From Porphyromonadaceae bacterium UBA7087 (GTDB lineage: Bacteria; Bacteroidota; Bacteroidia; Bacteroidales; Muribaculaceae): DNA of 20,838 nt. The stretch is from positions 1-20,838 of the forward strand of contig DKYZ01000123.1 of NCBI GenBank assembly GCA_002493515.1. Reading direction: 5' to 3'. The notes under the pieces are model-generated. The model saw nothing but the letters and a program-made list of their open reading frames with translations. It was not told where the DNA came from and did no database searches. Positions 1 through 7,347 of this stretch are shown piece after piece. Each line of letters starts with the position of its first letter. The first letter of the stretch is position 1. The position numbers and the translations under genes were made by a program.

Positions 1-977
1 CCTAAGATTTCAAATTGGTCCGGGCAATATTTGTCAAGGAAGGTGATAGGTACTCCCATTGCCCCGTCGTAGTCGGATGGTATAGCATCGGTGTATGGAA
101 CTTCGATTGCATCGTAGTTGTCATAATGCGCATATCCATTGCCGCGAATCTCCTTGTGCTTGGAGTACATGATATTTTCCTCCATTGTCATTAAGGATAG
201 TGGCTGATGGCGGCGTCCGTGGTCTAAGTTGGTGAACCAACATGAATTCCCAAGTCGTGTATAATTCCCCACATAGCCCATCTTTTCAGCCTTTTTCTTG
301 TAGGCTTCTGGAACAACTGTTCCCTCGGGAACACCAAATACCATATCAGTGGAAAATCCAGTGGCACCGAGCCATAGTTTGTTATCTTTGATAAGAGGAA
401 ACACCTCTTTGTATGTAATTGCATTGGTATTTCCTATCATCAAGCATTTTTTATCGACTTCGACTATCCAGGCAAGGAACTCGCGGAACAGCGAGAACGG
501 CGGATTGGTGACGATAATGTCTGCCTCGTCGCGCAGTGCGGTGACTTCCAGGCTGCGGAAGTCGCCGTCACCTTCAAGATAGCGCCATTCAAGGTCGTGG
601 AAGTCAATGCGTCCGTCTCCGTCAATGTCGTGGTCGAGAACAAAGATTTTGCCGCGTATCGAAGTTTTGGCGGGGTCGAACTGCGGAGCGTCCTGCTCAA
701 AAAGGGATGGTTGGTAAGGAGTTTTGTATTTTTTGCTTTCGGGGGCGTAGGAGGTTGAAATCAGTTTCTTCAATCCGAGTGTCTGGAAATGCTGCGCGAA
801 ATATAGCGTGAAGTTGCTCCACTCCGGGTCGTCGCACGGGAGCAGGACGGTCTTATCCCGGAACACATCGGGGTCGTATTCGAGATAGGCGCTTATCTCC
901 CGCTCGATGTCGTAGTATTGAGTGTAGAACTCGTCGTTTTTAGCGGCCTTTGCCGCCGATAGCGATTCATTTGCCAT
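1..977 (-). CDS. EcoRI-type adenine-specific DNA methyltransferase (3' end outside window)
   Basis: This partial gene runs off the left edge; 325 residues are visible. The family methylates adenine in DNA using S-adenosylmethionine. The catalytic NPPF tetrapeptide of adenine methyltransferases is at residues 158-161 (TNPPFSLF). The N-terminus (KNDEFYTQYYDIEREI at about 13-28, then LLPCDDPEWSNF at 45-56) follows the pattern I know from EcoRI-like methylases of phages and Bacteroidetes. The ATG lies two bases after the antitoxin stop (TAATTATG), so translation is probably coupled to the toxin-antitoxin pair upstream. No restriction endonuclease is visible, but the downstream side is cut off, so it could be an orphan methylase or half of a restriction-modification system. 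The family call is firm; the target site is unknown. Confidence 0.85.
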   Translation of the reverse strand, partial: MANESLSAAKAAKNDEFYTQYYDIEREISAYLEYDPDVFRDKTVLLPCDDPEWSNFTLYFAQHFQTLGLKKLISTSYAPESKKYKTPYQPSLFEQDAPQFDPAKTSIRGKIFVLDHDIDGDGRIDFHDLEWRYLEGDGDFRSLEVTALRDEADIIVTNPPFSLFREFLAWIVEVDKKCLMIGNTNAITYKEVFPLIKDNKLWLGATGFSTDMVFGVPEGTVVPEAYKKKAEKMGYVGNYTRLGNSCWFTNLDHGRRHQPLSLMTMEENIMYSKHKEIRGNGYAHYDNYDAIEVPYTDAIPSDYDGAMGVPITFLDKYCPDQFEIL

Positions 978-979
978 AA

Positions 980-1243
980 TTACACCGTGATTATTGATTT
1001 GCCAAAAAAAGCCGACAGCATGGCAAGGGTGGAGACAGTGAAATTATGTTGACCGCTCAACCACCGTGTTATCTCGCTCGGACGTTTCCCCAACTGTTCG
1101 GCAAACTGTTTCTTTGTAAGACCGCGCTCCTGCATAAGCACATCGATTTTATTCGATATCGCGAACGACAGGTTGATTTCTTCCTTTATCTCAGGTGGTA
1201 CCAGGGTGACCATTTCCCGGTATCTGTTTCTTATATCTTTCAT
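980..1243 (-). CDS. HTH antitoxin of a type II toxin-antitoxin pair (HigA-like)
   Basis: An 87-residue XRE-type helix-turn-helix protein. The HTH covers about residues 43-63 (LTKKQFAEQLGKRPSEITRW), followed by the LSGQHNFTVSTL segment seen in Bacteroidetes antitoxins of this type. Such antitoxins bind and neutralise the cognate toxin and usually repress their own promoter. Its ATG overlaps the toxin stop by four bases (ATGA), the usual arrangement of toxin-first pairs. The gene ends two bases before the methyltransferase start, so all three are probably on one transcript. Autoregulation at the palindromes upstream of the toxin is inferred, not shown. Confidence 0.85.
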   Translation of the reverse strand: MKDIRNRYREMVTLVPPEIKEEINLSFAISNKIDVLMQERGLTKKQFAEQLGKRPSEITRWLSGQHNFTVSTLAMLSAFFGKSIITV

Positions 1244-1710
1244 AGCTTAAAGGTCTTGTCGGTTTCGATTGTCTTGGATGTGATTGTTACTGTTCCGTCA
1301 CGTTGACCCTCTTTTAGCAGTTCTTCAAACTTCTGGAGTGTCAGTACATATCCTCGTAAGGAGTCATCCTCTTGGTATGTACGCGAGTTCTTGACTCCTC
1401 CGTTGCCAAGAACAAGAATTCCATCTGAGAGCCGCAGACAATATAGCCGGAGTTTTGAGCGAATCACTGGGAGTGCTACAACAGAATCTCGCATTTTGCC
1501 CTCCGGTCGGAAAAAACGTTCTAATGCGCCTTCATCAGCAATCTTATCCACAAGCTGCACGATTCGCAGCAGATCCTGGTTCAATTGAGCGTCCTTTATG
1601 AATTTGGAATAGAAACGCTCGTATTCAGTCTCGGCTTCTTCCGAGAACTGAATAGTGTAAATGGTACACTTATCAGTGTCATTGACCAGAACCAGTTCAA
1701 CTTCGTTCAT
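1240..1710 (-). CDS. RelE/HigB-family toxin
   Basis: A 156-residue protein at the head of the operon. The central block KLRLYCLRLSDGILVLGNGG (residues 86-105), followed by KNSRTYQED, is characteristic of Bacteroidetes RelE/ParE/HigB-like toxins paired with an HTH antitoxin. Related HigB toxins are ribosome-associated mRNA endonucleases. The family is usually 100-130 residues; this one has an N-terminal extension of about 15 residues and a basic C-terminal tail. Toxin-before-antitoxin order is the higBA order. The start is the first ATG, after an AT-rich leader with two inverted repeats. The family and the pairing are well supported; cleavage activity is inferred from the family. Confidence 0.82.
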   Translation of the reverse strand: MNEVELVLVNDTDKCTIYTIQFSEEAETEYERFYSKFIKDAQLNQDLLRIVQLVDKIADEGALERFFRPEGKMRDSVVALPVIRSKLRLYCLRLSDGILVLGNGGVKNSRTYQEDDSLRGYVLTLQKFEELLKEGQRDGTVTITSKTIETDKTFKL

Positions 1711-1727
1711 ATTAGTTGTTCATTTTA

Positions 1728-1737
1728 CGTTATAACG
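1728..1737. promoter_or_regulatory. Palindrome upstream of the toxin gene, candidate antitoxin operator
   Basis: CGTTATAACG is a perfect 10-base palindrome 18 bases before the toxin start. Short palindromes at this place are common binding sites of autoregulating antitoxins, so it is a candidate operator. No binding evidence exists beyond position and symmetry. Confidence 0.4.
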
Positions 1738-1753
1738 CATATGATATGGTATT

Positions 1754-1775
1754 TATTTCATTTATATGTGAAATA
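1754..1775. promoter_or_regulatory. Inverted repeat in toxin-antitoxin leader
   Basis: TATTTCA and TGAAATA form an exact 7-base inverted repeat around an 8-base spacer, about 45 bases upstream of the toxin ATG. It may be a second operator half-site pair or part of the promoter. The surrounding DNA is very AT-rich, so chance symmetry is possible. Confidence 0.3.
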
Positions 1776-1899
1776 TTGAAATTTTTGCTTTTATCAGCAT
1801 CGATATCTCACGGTTTGTGTCAGTCTGATTTCGGTTGATAGTGGAGACTGCGCTATATTCCCATTCGTTCCCATGGCAGTTCCCACATGAGCGGAGCGA

Positions 1900-2010
1900 A
1901 TGAGAGTTCTGCGCGCGCCGGAGGACCTCCAGGTTATCGTGGCCGACGGCCACAGCCAGGCCGAGAGTGTCATCGGTGGCGACAACGCCGCCACTGCCAT
2001 GATGCACTGA
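1900..2010 (+). other. GC-rich hairpin cluster with a 36-codon open frame, nature unknown
   Basis: The 405 bases between the toxin gene and the next plus-strand gene hold no gene I can support. A GC-rich island stands out: three hairpins follow one another, GGAGG-A-CCTCC at 1920-1930, GTGGCC-GAC-GGCCAC at 1939-1953 and GTGGCG with CGCCAC at 1976-1994. The same stretch contains a 36-codon frame from ATG 1900 to TGA 2010 (start MRVLRAPEDL). It resembles nothing I know. It could be a structured RNA, a decayed gene end or a recombination site. The rest of 1711-2115 is AT-rich and otherwise featureless. Confidence 0.3.
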
Positions 2011-2115
2011 TACTTTATGCGAGACCTATAAAATAACTCAAAACTACAAGGCGCGCATATACGCGGAAGTATGGGAATTCCGTTATAATGTCAGGAATTA
2101 TGAGAGCTTTGAATT

Positions 2116-2943
2116 ATGGGAAAATGTAAATATTGCGGGCAGGACGCCGGGTTTTTCCACAGCAGACATGCTGAATGCGAGCAACGCCATCTTGATGGAG
2201 TTGCCCGCATCAGGGACATAATAGCGTCCTGCTTCCGGCAGAAAGAGGATTTCTATCTTCACCGGAATGAAATTCAGACTATCTGCAAGGATTCATTTGT
2301 GTCAGACGATATATGCGGTAGGATATACTGTGAATCGTTCGACGCCGCCATAGAGAAGTATCTTGACGACGGTATCATAGACCGGGATGAAGAGCTTGCC
2401 GTAGCTCGATTCATGCAGTTTACCGGACTGCCTCAACAAGTTCTCAATGCAAATAAGGCATTGGAGAAGGTGGTACAGTCAAAAGTGCTTCAGGAGCTGC
2501 TCAACGGTCATGTCCCCACTCCCCGGATTACGATATCGGGAAATTTTCCCTTCATGCTCAATAAGAACGAACATATGCTTTGGTTTTTCCGTGGCGTGAC
2601 ATTGCAGATGCAGAAGGTTCGCAGGGAGACTGTCGGACGCACGCGGGGAGTCAGTGTCCGGATATGCAAAGGCGTGTATTATCGGACCGGAGGATTCAGA
2701 GGCAGCCCCGTGGAGACAACCTATATGCAGCGTATAGGCACGGGCAGTGTCTGTCTTACCGACAGGAATCTGTATTTCCACTGTCCTGAAAAGACGCTTA
2801 AGATTCCTTTCTCGAAGATTCTCTCACTCGATCCTTATTCCAATGGATTGGGCGTGCAGAAGGATGGGGCCGGCGACAAACCTATGTTTTTTGAGAACCT
2901 GGACAGCTGGTTCTGCTGCAATGTGATTTCCAATCTAAAGTAA
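2116..2943 (+). CDS. Zinc-ribbon and PH-like domain protein of unknown function
   Basis: A 275-residue soluble protein. The N-terminus MGKCKYCG starts a probable zinc-binding unit, with C4-x2-C7 and H18-x2-C21 as candidate ligands. The middle (about 25-145) is helical and charged. The C-terminal part from about residue 150 is beta-rich; within it about 205-275, containing GTGSVCLTDRNLYFHCPEKT, has the look of a bacterial PH-like domain (a lone strand pattern ending in a helix with W and CC). No enzyme motif is visible. The start is the ATG just before the zinc-ribbon cysteines; an upstream ATG at 2100 is in another frame and stops at once. It is divergent from the toxin operon and convergent with the caspase/CHAT operon. 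The role is unknown. Confidence 0.75.
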   Translation: MGKCKYCGQDAGFFHSRHAECEQRHLDGVARIRDIIASCFRQKEDFYLHRNEIQTICKDSFVSDDICGRIYCESFDAAIEKYLDDGIIDRDEELAVARFMQFTGLPQQVLNANKALEKVVQSKVLQELLNGHVPTPRITISGNFPFMLNKNEHMLWFFRGVTLQMQKVRRETVGRTRGVSVRICKGVYYRTGGFRGSPVETTYMQRIGTGSVCLTDRNLYFHCPEKTLKIPFSKILSLDPYSNGLGVQKDGAGDKPMFFENLDSWFCCNVISNLK

Positions 2944-2974
2944 ATGTCTGATTGTCAGGGCGAGATATAGTCAT

Positions 2975-3337
2975 TTATTGTTTCAGGATAAATGTGCTGG
3001 CTATCAGGTTCCCTAATCTTTTTGCGTGTTCATCGCCGTCTTGCCAGGTATAGTTGATGTAGAAGACGTCATTCTTGTCATTTTTCACTACGAATTGATT
3101 ATGCATGTGAAGATTGCGGGTGCTATCTGCCATGGCGAATACAAGCCGGATAGCCTTTCGGCGAGAGAGGGTGACGGAGTCGCGGTAGAGTAGTTTCAGA
3201 TAGTGGAACTGTTCATCCTCGGGCCACCTTTCCGGAATGGCCTGCGATTCAGACCCATCCCCAAGTCCCTTTGTCGCTACTGACAAATCGGCATAGTCAT
3301 CAACCGTCATATCCAGGTGAAGGGAAGACATTAGCAT
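2975..3337 (-). CDS. Small protein at the end of the CHAT operon, possibly 5'-broken
   Basis: A 120-residue frame of unknown function, 110 bases downstream of the TPR-CHAT gene on the same strand. It is charged, with no membrane segment, and ends in a beta-helix-like segment (NDVFYINYTWQDGDEHAKRL). The same frame stays open upstream of this ATG to a TGA at 3403-3401, encoding PDIHRIHTHPSG just before the annotated start. Four codons further up is an ATG at 3415, only 32 bases from the CHAT stop. A single base change at the TGA would restore a 146-residue protein starting at a normal operon distance. So the gene may be a recent nonsense mutant, or simply start at 3337. I do not recognise the family. 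Confidence 0.55.
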   Translation of the reverse strand: MLMSSLHLDMTVDDYADLSVATKGLGDGSESQAIPERWPEDEQFHYLKLLYRDSVTLSRRKAIRLVFAMADSTRNLHMHNQFVVKNDKNDVFYINYTWQDGDEHAKRLGNLIASTFILKQ

Positions 3338-3447
3338 TCCAGAGGGATGCGTATGAATTCGGTGGATGTCGGGAAACAGAGGTATCGTGTGTCCATAGAT
3401 TCAAAACGATGTCATCAAAGAGAAAATTATTTGAAACTGGTGAAAAG

Positions 3448-6084
3448 TTAGTTCAGAATGACGAAGGCGGCCCATTTGTCGGGACTGTAGCCTTTGCGGC
3501 GGAGTAAGTTCTGTGCGGCAGCAAGGGCGTCGTCGGGGTTCCTTCCGTCGATAAGGCCATTGTAGAACGCGACCATAAGTTCCCGCGTGGCCGAGTCGTC
3601 GACACTCCATAGGCTCATCAGGATGCTCCGTGCGCCTGCAGACTTGAATGCGCGCTGCAGACCGTAAACACCCTCGGAATTGTATTCTCCCAGACCTGTC
3701 TGACAGGCCGAGAGCACCACCAGACGGCATCCGTTAAGGTCCAGTCTCGCTATCTCATCCGCGCGCAGGATGCCGTCGACATCACTGATGGACGATACAA
3801 GGCTGTCTGTCGCCCAATATCTCTGGGAGTCTGCGAACAGCAGGCCTGAGTTCTGCATGGGGTTGGTGAAACAGCCGGAGTCATGGAAAAAGCCATGGGT
3901 GGATACATGCAGTATATAATCCCTTTTTCCGCTTCGCCCGGTGAAGGATCCCTCAGTTGCGGAAGATCCGGAAATAACCTTGACCCGGTTGTCTTTTTCC
4001 AGCAGCAGGCCTGCAATCTGACTGACCTCTGAAAGAGAGTTGGGCAATCTGCCAAGGATATCGCCACGCATCACACCCCGCGACTGCGATACCCCAGAGC
4101 CTGGGGAGTCTGAATTGCCATAATCGATACCTCCCCACAAGACGGCATTTCTGGCAGCCAGCCGCATCGGTTCCGCTGATTTTACTGCCGGAATCTCGGT
4201 CGGAGAGCCGACAATATGAATCCTGGCCATATCCGCAATGATGCTCCCTGCGTTATCCGTCGGCAGCGCGCCGAATGCCATCTGGTTGAAAATCCAGGAG
4301 GTGGACATATAGACGTCTTTCCCTGCCAATAGCGGCATTATCGAGCCAAGCATCTCGTTCACCGCATCTGAATCCACATATACGGCGCCTGGAGTCCGGG
4401 TCAGCCTGACCAGCTGCTCTTTTGTCCCGAGGGTCTTATATGCGACCTTGCCCGAGCTGTCCATTAGCAGCGCGAACACCGTTTTGTCACCCTCCACAAT
4501 CATCATGGCGATCTCGTTGCTGCCAAGGCATCGTCTCAGTCGGGATACAGACATACCGGAAGCTTCATTCTCGCGTCTGAAATCCCGGCTGGCATTGGCT
4601 ATCTCCGTTTCCAGAGAAGAGATCTCACTCTCAAGTCTCCTCCTGGCATAATAATTGCCCGGTCCGGACACATATTGCCGTGAGACAAGTTCCTGCGACG
4701 CCTCGATATAGCGGTTATATTTTCCGGACAACCCAGGATTGCCCATGGCCGCTATGGCATTGGCAACCGATGTCTCGGAGCGCAGCAACAGGCCGCGCAA
4801 AAACATGTTGTTCTCAAAACACTCCGTCGCAAGCTCATCGGATGGGTGAGATTCCATCAGACGGTTGGCGTAGGAGAACAATGGCCTGAACTGAGTGATG
4901 AAATATTCGCGCTGCGCAGAGGTCATGCCGGTGAAATTATTCAGGATCTGCCGGCGCATGGCTCCGCTCGCCTCAATCACCTGCCGGGTGAGCATGTCCC
5001 ATTCGTTGTCGGCTTCAAGATACTTGAATTCCTTCGAATGCGCGAGGATATACTCGATATCCGTTTTGTCGTAGGTGTCATCGATATGATATAGATACAT
5101 TTTAAGCAGTCTGCGCCCGTCGGAGACGTCATTCAGCTGATGGCAATATTCAGAAAGGCCGCCAAGTTGTCCATAGATTACAGCATTATACCCCATGGAA
5201 TCGACCAGCTGCAATGCCAGCTCAAGATAGCGGCGTGCCGCCACGCGCCGATTGCTGTCGATCAGCATGCATATCAGCTCGTTAAGCACCCTGAGCTTGT
5301 AGACAGTGTTGAACTTTTCGGATTTGAAGACCTCAGCCGCATATCCCTCCATTTCCGCTATGGCCTCACCGGGGCTTGTGAGATACTTTCCCTGGATAAG
5401 CTCAAGCCGGAAACTGTCTTCAAGCTTTTTGCCGTCAAGAACGTCGTTAAGTCTATCTTTTTCCTCTTTGCCAAAAAGGTCTTCGAGATGATCCCAATCG
5501 GTGGCTGCATGAACGGCCTGAATCAGGCCGTGATATTTCCTTACGTTGGCAATGTCACCCATCTTGAGATATATCAGGTATTCCTCCCTGAGGAAGCAGA
5601 GATTGATGTAGTTCTTGAACCTACTGACCGTCGCCTGGGTCATATCATCGGCAGTTCCCTTGGCCTTCTCCCTGGAAATCTCATCATCTATCCATTCACG
5701 CAGCAGACGATATTGTTCCAGAGCCTTTGGGTAATCTCCGGTATGAACGTAGCAGTCAGCAAGTTGCTGCCGGAAGTCATATGGATCGTTTGATTTCTCT
5801 ACCAGATTCTTCTTTGAATCCATGAAGGCTATCGCGGCATGGTATTTATGGTCGGCAATCAATTCCGTGAAAACCTTGTCGGTCATCGAATAGTTGAAAA
5901 TATGCACCGCCTGCGGAAAAATCAATTCAGCGAAAAAAAGAAATACGGCGATGCTCAAGGCCGCTCCGAGTATTATAAGGATTGCATAGAGGTAGATCGC
6001 AAAGAAATAGTATATCTCTGCAAAAAGCCTGCTGAAAAGAAATCTTTTTTTGGTTGAGCCTTTATCGTCTTCGATAATTTTCAT
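3448..6084 (-). CDS. Membrane-anchored TPR-CHAT caspase-fold protease
   Basis: An 878-residue protein. A basic N-terminus (KKRFLFSR) precedes one long hydrophobic segment at about 24-56, predicted to place the rest outside the cytoplasm. Residues of about 70-480 are helical repeats of TPR type (for example LADCYVHTGDYPKALEQYRLL). The C-terminal CHAT domain (about 540-878) has the caspase-fold dyad: His730 in HVSTHGFF and Cys794 in VVLSACQTGLGEY, followed by the typical GLQRAFKSAGARSILMSLW. CHAT proteases are clan CD cysteine peptidases; TPR-CHAT proteins act in signalling or defence, for example as the protease partner in type III-E CRISPR, where they are cytoplasmic. The start lies 24 bases after the preceding gene of the operon. 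The substrate is unknown. The family is certain; periplasmic topology is inferred from charge distribution. Confidence 0.93.
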   Translation of the reverse strand: MKIIEDDKGSTKKRFLFSRLFAEIYYFFAIYLYAILIILGAALSIAVFLFFAELIFPQAVHIFNYSMTDKVFTELIADHKYHAAIAFMDSKKNLVEKSNDPYDFRQQLADCYVHTGDYPKALEQYRLLREWIDDEISREKAKGTADDMTQATVSRFKNYINLCFLREEYLIYLKMGDIANVRKYHGLIQAVHAATDWDHLEDLFGKEEKDRLNDVLDGKKLEDSFRLELIQGKYLTSPGEAIAEMEGYAAEVFKSEKFNTVYKLRVLNELICMLIDSNRRVAARRYLELALQLVDSMGYNAVIYGQLGGLSEYCHQLNDVSDGRRLLKMYLYHIDDTYDKTDIEYILAHSKEFKYLEADNEWDMLTRQVIEASGAMRRQILNNFTGMTSAQREYFITQFRPLFSYANRLMESHPSDELATECFENNMFLRGLLLRSETSVANAIAAMGNPGLSGKYNRYIEASQELVSRQYVSGPGNYYARRRLESEISSLETEIANASRDFRRENEASGMSVSRLRRCLGSNEIAMMIVEGDKTVFALLMDSSGKVAYKTLGTKEQLVRLTRTPGAVYVDSDAVNEMLGSIMPLLAGKDVYMSTSWIFNQMAFGALPTDNAGSIIADMARIHIVGSPTEIPAVKSAEPMRLAARNAVLWGGIDYGNSDSPGSGVSQSRGVMRGDILGRLPNSLSEVSQIAGLLLEKDNRVKVISGSSATEGSFTGRSGKRDYILHVSTHGFFHDSGCFTNPMQNSGLLFADSQRYWATDSLVSSISDVDGILRADEIARLDLNGCRLVVLSACQTGLGEYNSEGVYGLQRAFKSAGARSILMSLWSVDDSATRELMVAFYNGLIDGRNPDDALAAAQNLLRRKGYSPDKWAAFVILN

Positions 6085-6091
6085 AATTTTG
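6084..6091 (+). promoter_or_regulatory. Candidate -7 box upstream of the small antisense frame
   Basis: TAATTTTG matches the Bacteroidetes -7 consensus TAnnTTTG on the plus strand. No TTTG or TTG lies at the expected 19-21 base spacing, so support is partial. Transcription from it would start near 6097, which fits translation from the ATG at 6118 better than from 6100. It overlaps the CHAT start codon on the other strand. Confidence 0.3.
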
Positions 6092-6099
6092 CAATCAAT

Positions 6100-6330
6100 A
6101 TGGGCGTACTACAAGTAATGGAATATATAGTCGCGCTTGCGATATGCTATTTCTCTTTCATAGTGCTCCAGCGTCATTACACCGAAAAGAAGACATGGAC
6201 TGAGGCTTTGAAAGAGGGAGGCAGGCATATTGGCATCGGACTTGTGACTGTGCTGGGAAGCCGCATCGGGCTGCTTCTTCTTGGCGTTATCGCGGTGTTC
6301 ATTATCCTTACTCTTGGAGATATCCTGTAG
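6100..6330 (+). CDS. Small two-helix membrane protein, antisense to the neighbouring gene end
   Basis: A 76-residue frame (or 70 if translated from ATG 6118). It reads like a real membrane protein: a hydrophobic segment starting MEYIVALAICYFSFIV, a charged middle (RHYTEKKTWTEALKEGGRH) and a second hydrophobic segment (LGSRIGLLLLGVIAVFIIL). It lies almost entirely opposite the last 73 codons of the five-helix membrane gene on the minus strand, whose tail there is low-complexity and polar. Hydrophobic frames often appear antisense to polar ones, so this could be a shadow; the well-formed helix-loop-helix pattern and the -7 box at 6084 argue for a gene. I do not recognise a family. Confidence 0.45.
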   Translation: MGVLQVMEYIVALAICYFSFIVLQRHYTEKKTWTEALKEGGRHIGIGLVTVLGSRIGLLLLGVIAVFIILTLGDIL

Positions 6331-7347
6331 GTCAAACCGCAGGTCGTTTGCCATGTCGATCGCCCATTCGCTCCCTATGGGGTTTCTGTCGTATCTGGCG
6401 ATGACGGAGCATTTAGGGCCTGCACTCTCGGTAATCATGACAACGTCAATATATGCAGGCACTGAGTCAGGTGTGGCCTCGAACATTGTCGACATGAGCC
6501 TTTTGCCGGCAACTATAGTGTCCAGGAAACAACCTTCCCTCAGATTGCCTGAATCGACATCCGTGTTTTTTGACAACCAATCCAATGTCCATACAATGAC
6601 CTGATTACAGGTCCTTGCATCAGCCTTGTCGCATCGTCCGGACGCGACATATATCCGGCTTATTGAATCCATAGACATTATGGTATGGTGGATATCGATT
6701 CTCCCGTCAATATACAATCTGTCTTCCGGGTCTTTCCAATTTTCCCATTTGCGTCCGGATCTGAAGGCCACATATCCGTCGCTTATGTCTCCCGGAGCAA
6801 GGTTGAGAGAGCCTATGTCAACTGGCTTGCAGTACCGGGCTATCCGGTATTGTTGCAACCATCCGTATGCCCCCACAGCCAGGAAAGCAACCGTCAGCCC
6901 AATCCATATCCATCCGGAAGGGCCAAACCTTCTTTCCGCTTTGGGATAATGGCGTCTCATGCTTCCGGCAAAGCATAGAAACAGGTAAAATGTCAGATAA
7001 AACAACGGCCTTGCCAAGAAGACGCCACACCGGACCAGTGTGTTGTCAGTCGGAATCTGCCGCCTTGTCGGATCTGCCAGGGTATACAGGCAGACAAGTA
7101 TAAGCGACCATTTCAGCGATGTTATGCAGTCCTTGTCTCCTCTCAATGTCTTGATTACGGCATATAGGGAATAAACTCCCGCGCAAAAGAAAAGCATGAA
7201 ACATAGCCATTCCACGATGGCGTATGAGCGGAACGACCCGAATCCAAAAGCAATGTAGTGGGAAACGGCCCCGTATGCCTGCCATAGCCATATGGTGTAG
7301 TAGATGAATAAGAACACATATAGCCAACTATATGGCCTGAAAATCAT
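6109..7347 (-). CDS. Five-helix membrane protein with periplasmic domain, caspase/CHAT operon
   Basis: A 412-residue protein of unknown family. Five hydrophobic segments at about 6-24, 43-64, 78-92, 107-129 and 146-164 are followed by a soluble domain to the end. The basic loops (KTLRGDK after helix 2, RRHYPKAERR after helix 4) fall on the same side, giving N-terminus in and the C-terminal domain in the periplasm. I chose the ATG at 7347 because it overlaps the caspase stop as ATGA and follows a purine-rich AAGAAGAGAAAGAG; an ATG eight codons upstream at 7371 is the alternative. The last 73 residues are polar, low-complexity and antisense to a small membrane-protein frame, so the original stop may have been earlier. 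Its place between two proteases suggests a sensor or scaffold, which is inference. Confidence 0.8.
   Translation of the reverse strand: MIFRPYSWLYVFLFIYYTIWLWQAYGAVSHYIAFGFGSFRSYAIVEWLCFMLFFCAGVYSLYAVIKTLRGDKDCITSLKWSLILVCLYTLADPTRRQIPTDNTLVRCGVFLARPLFYLTFYLFLCFAGSMRRHYPKAERRFGPSGWIWIGLTVAFLAVGAYGWLQQYRIARYCKPVDIGSLNLAPGDISDGYVAFRSGRKWENWKDPEDRLYIDGRIDIHHTIMSMDSISRIYVASGRCDKADARTCNQVIVWTLDWLSKNTDVDSGNLREGCFLDTIVAGKRLMSTMFEATPDSVPAYIDVVMITESAGPKCSVIARYDRNPIGSEWAIDMANDLRFDLQDISKSKDNEHRDNAKKKQPDAASQHSHKSDANMPASLFQSLSPCLLFGVMTLEHYEREIAYRKRDYIFHYL

Noticed and set aside
1762..2007. 81- and 68-codon minus-strand frames in the toxin leader region
   Set aside because: They span AT-rich promoter DNA and the hairpin cluster, and neither shows domain features; the CGNC-H pattern in one is not a full zinc site.
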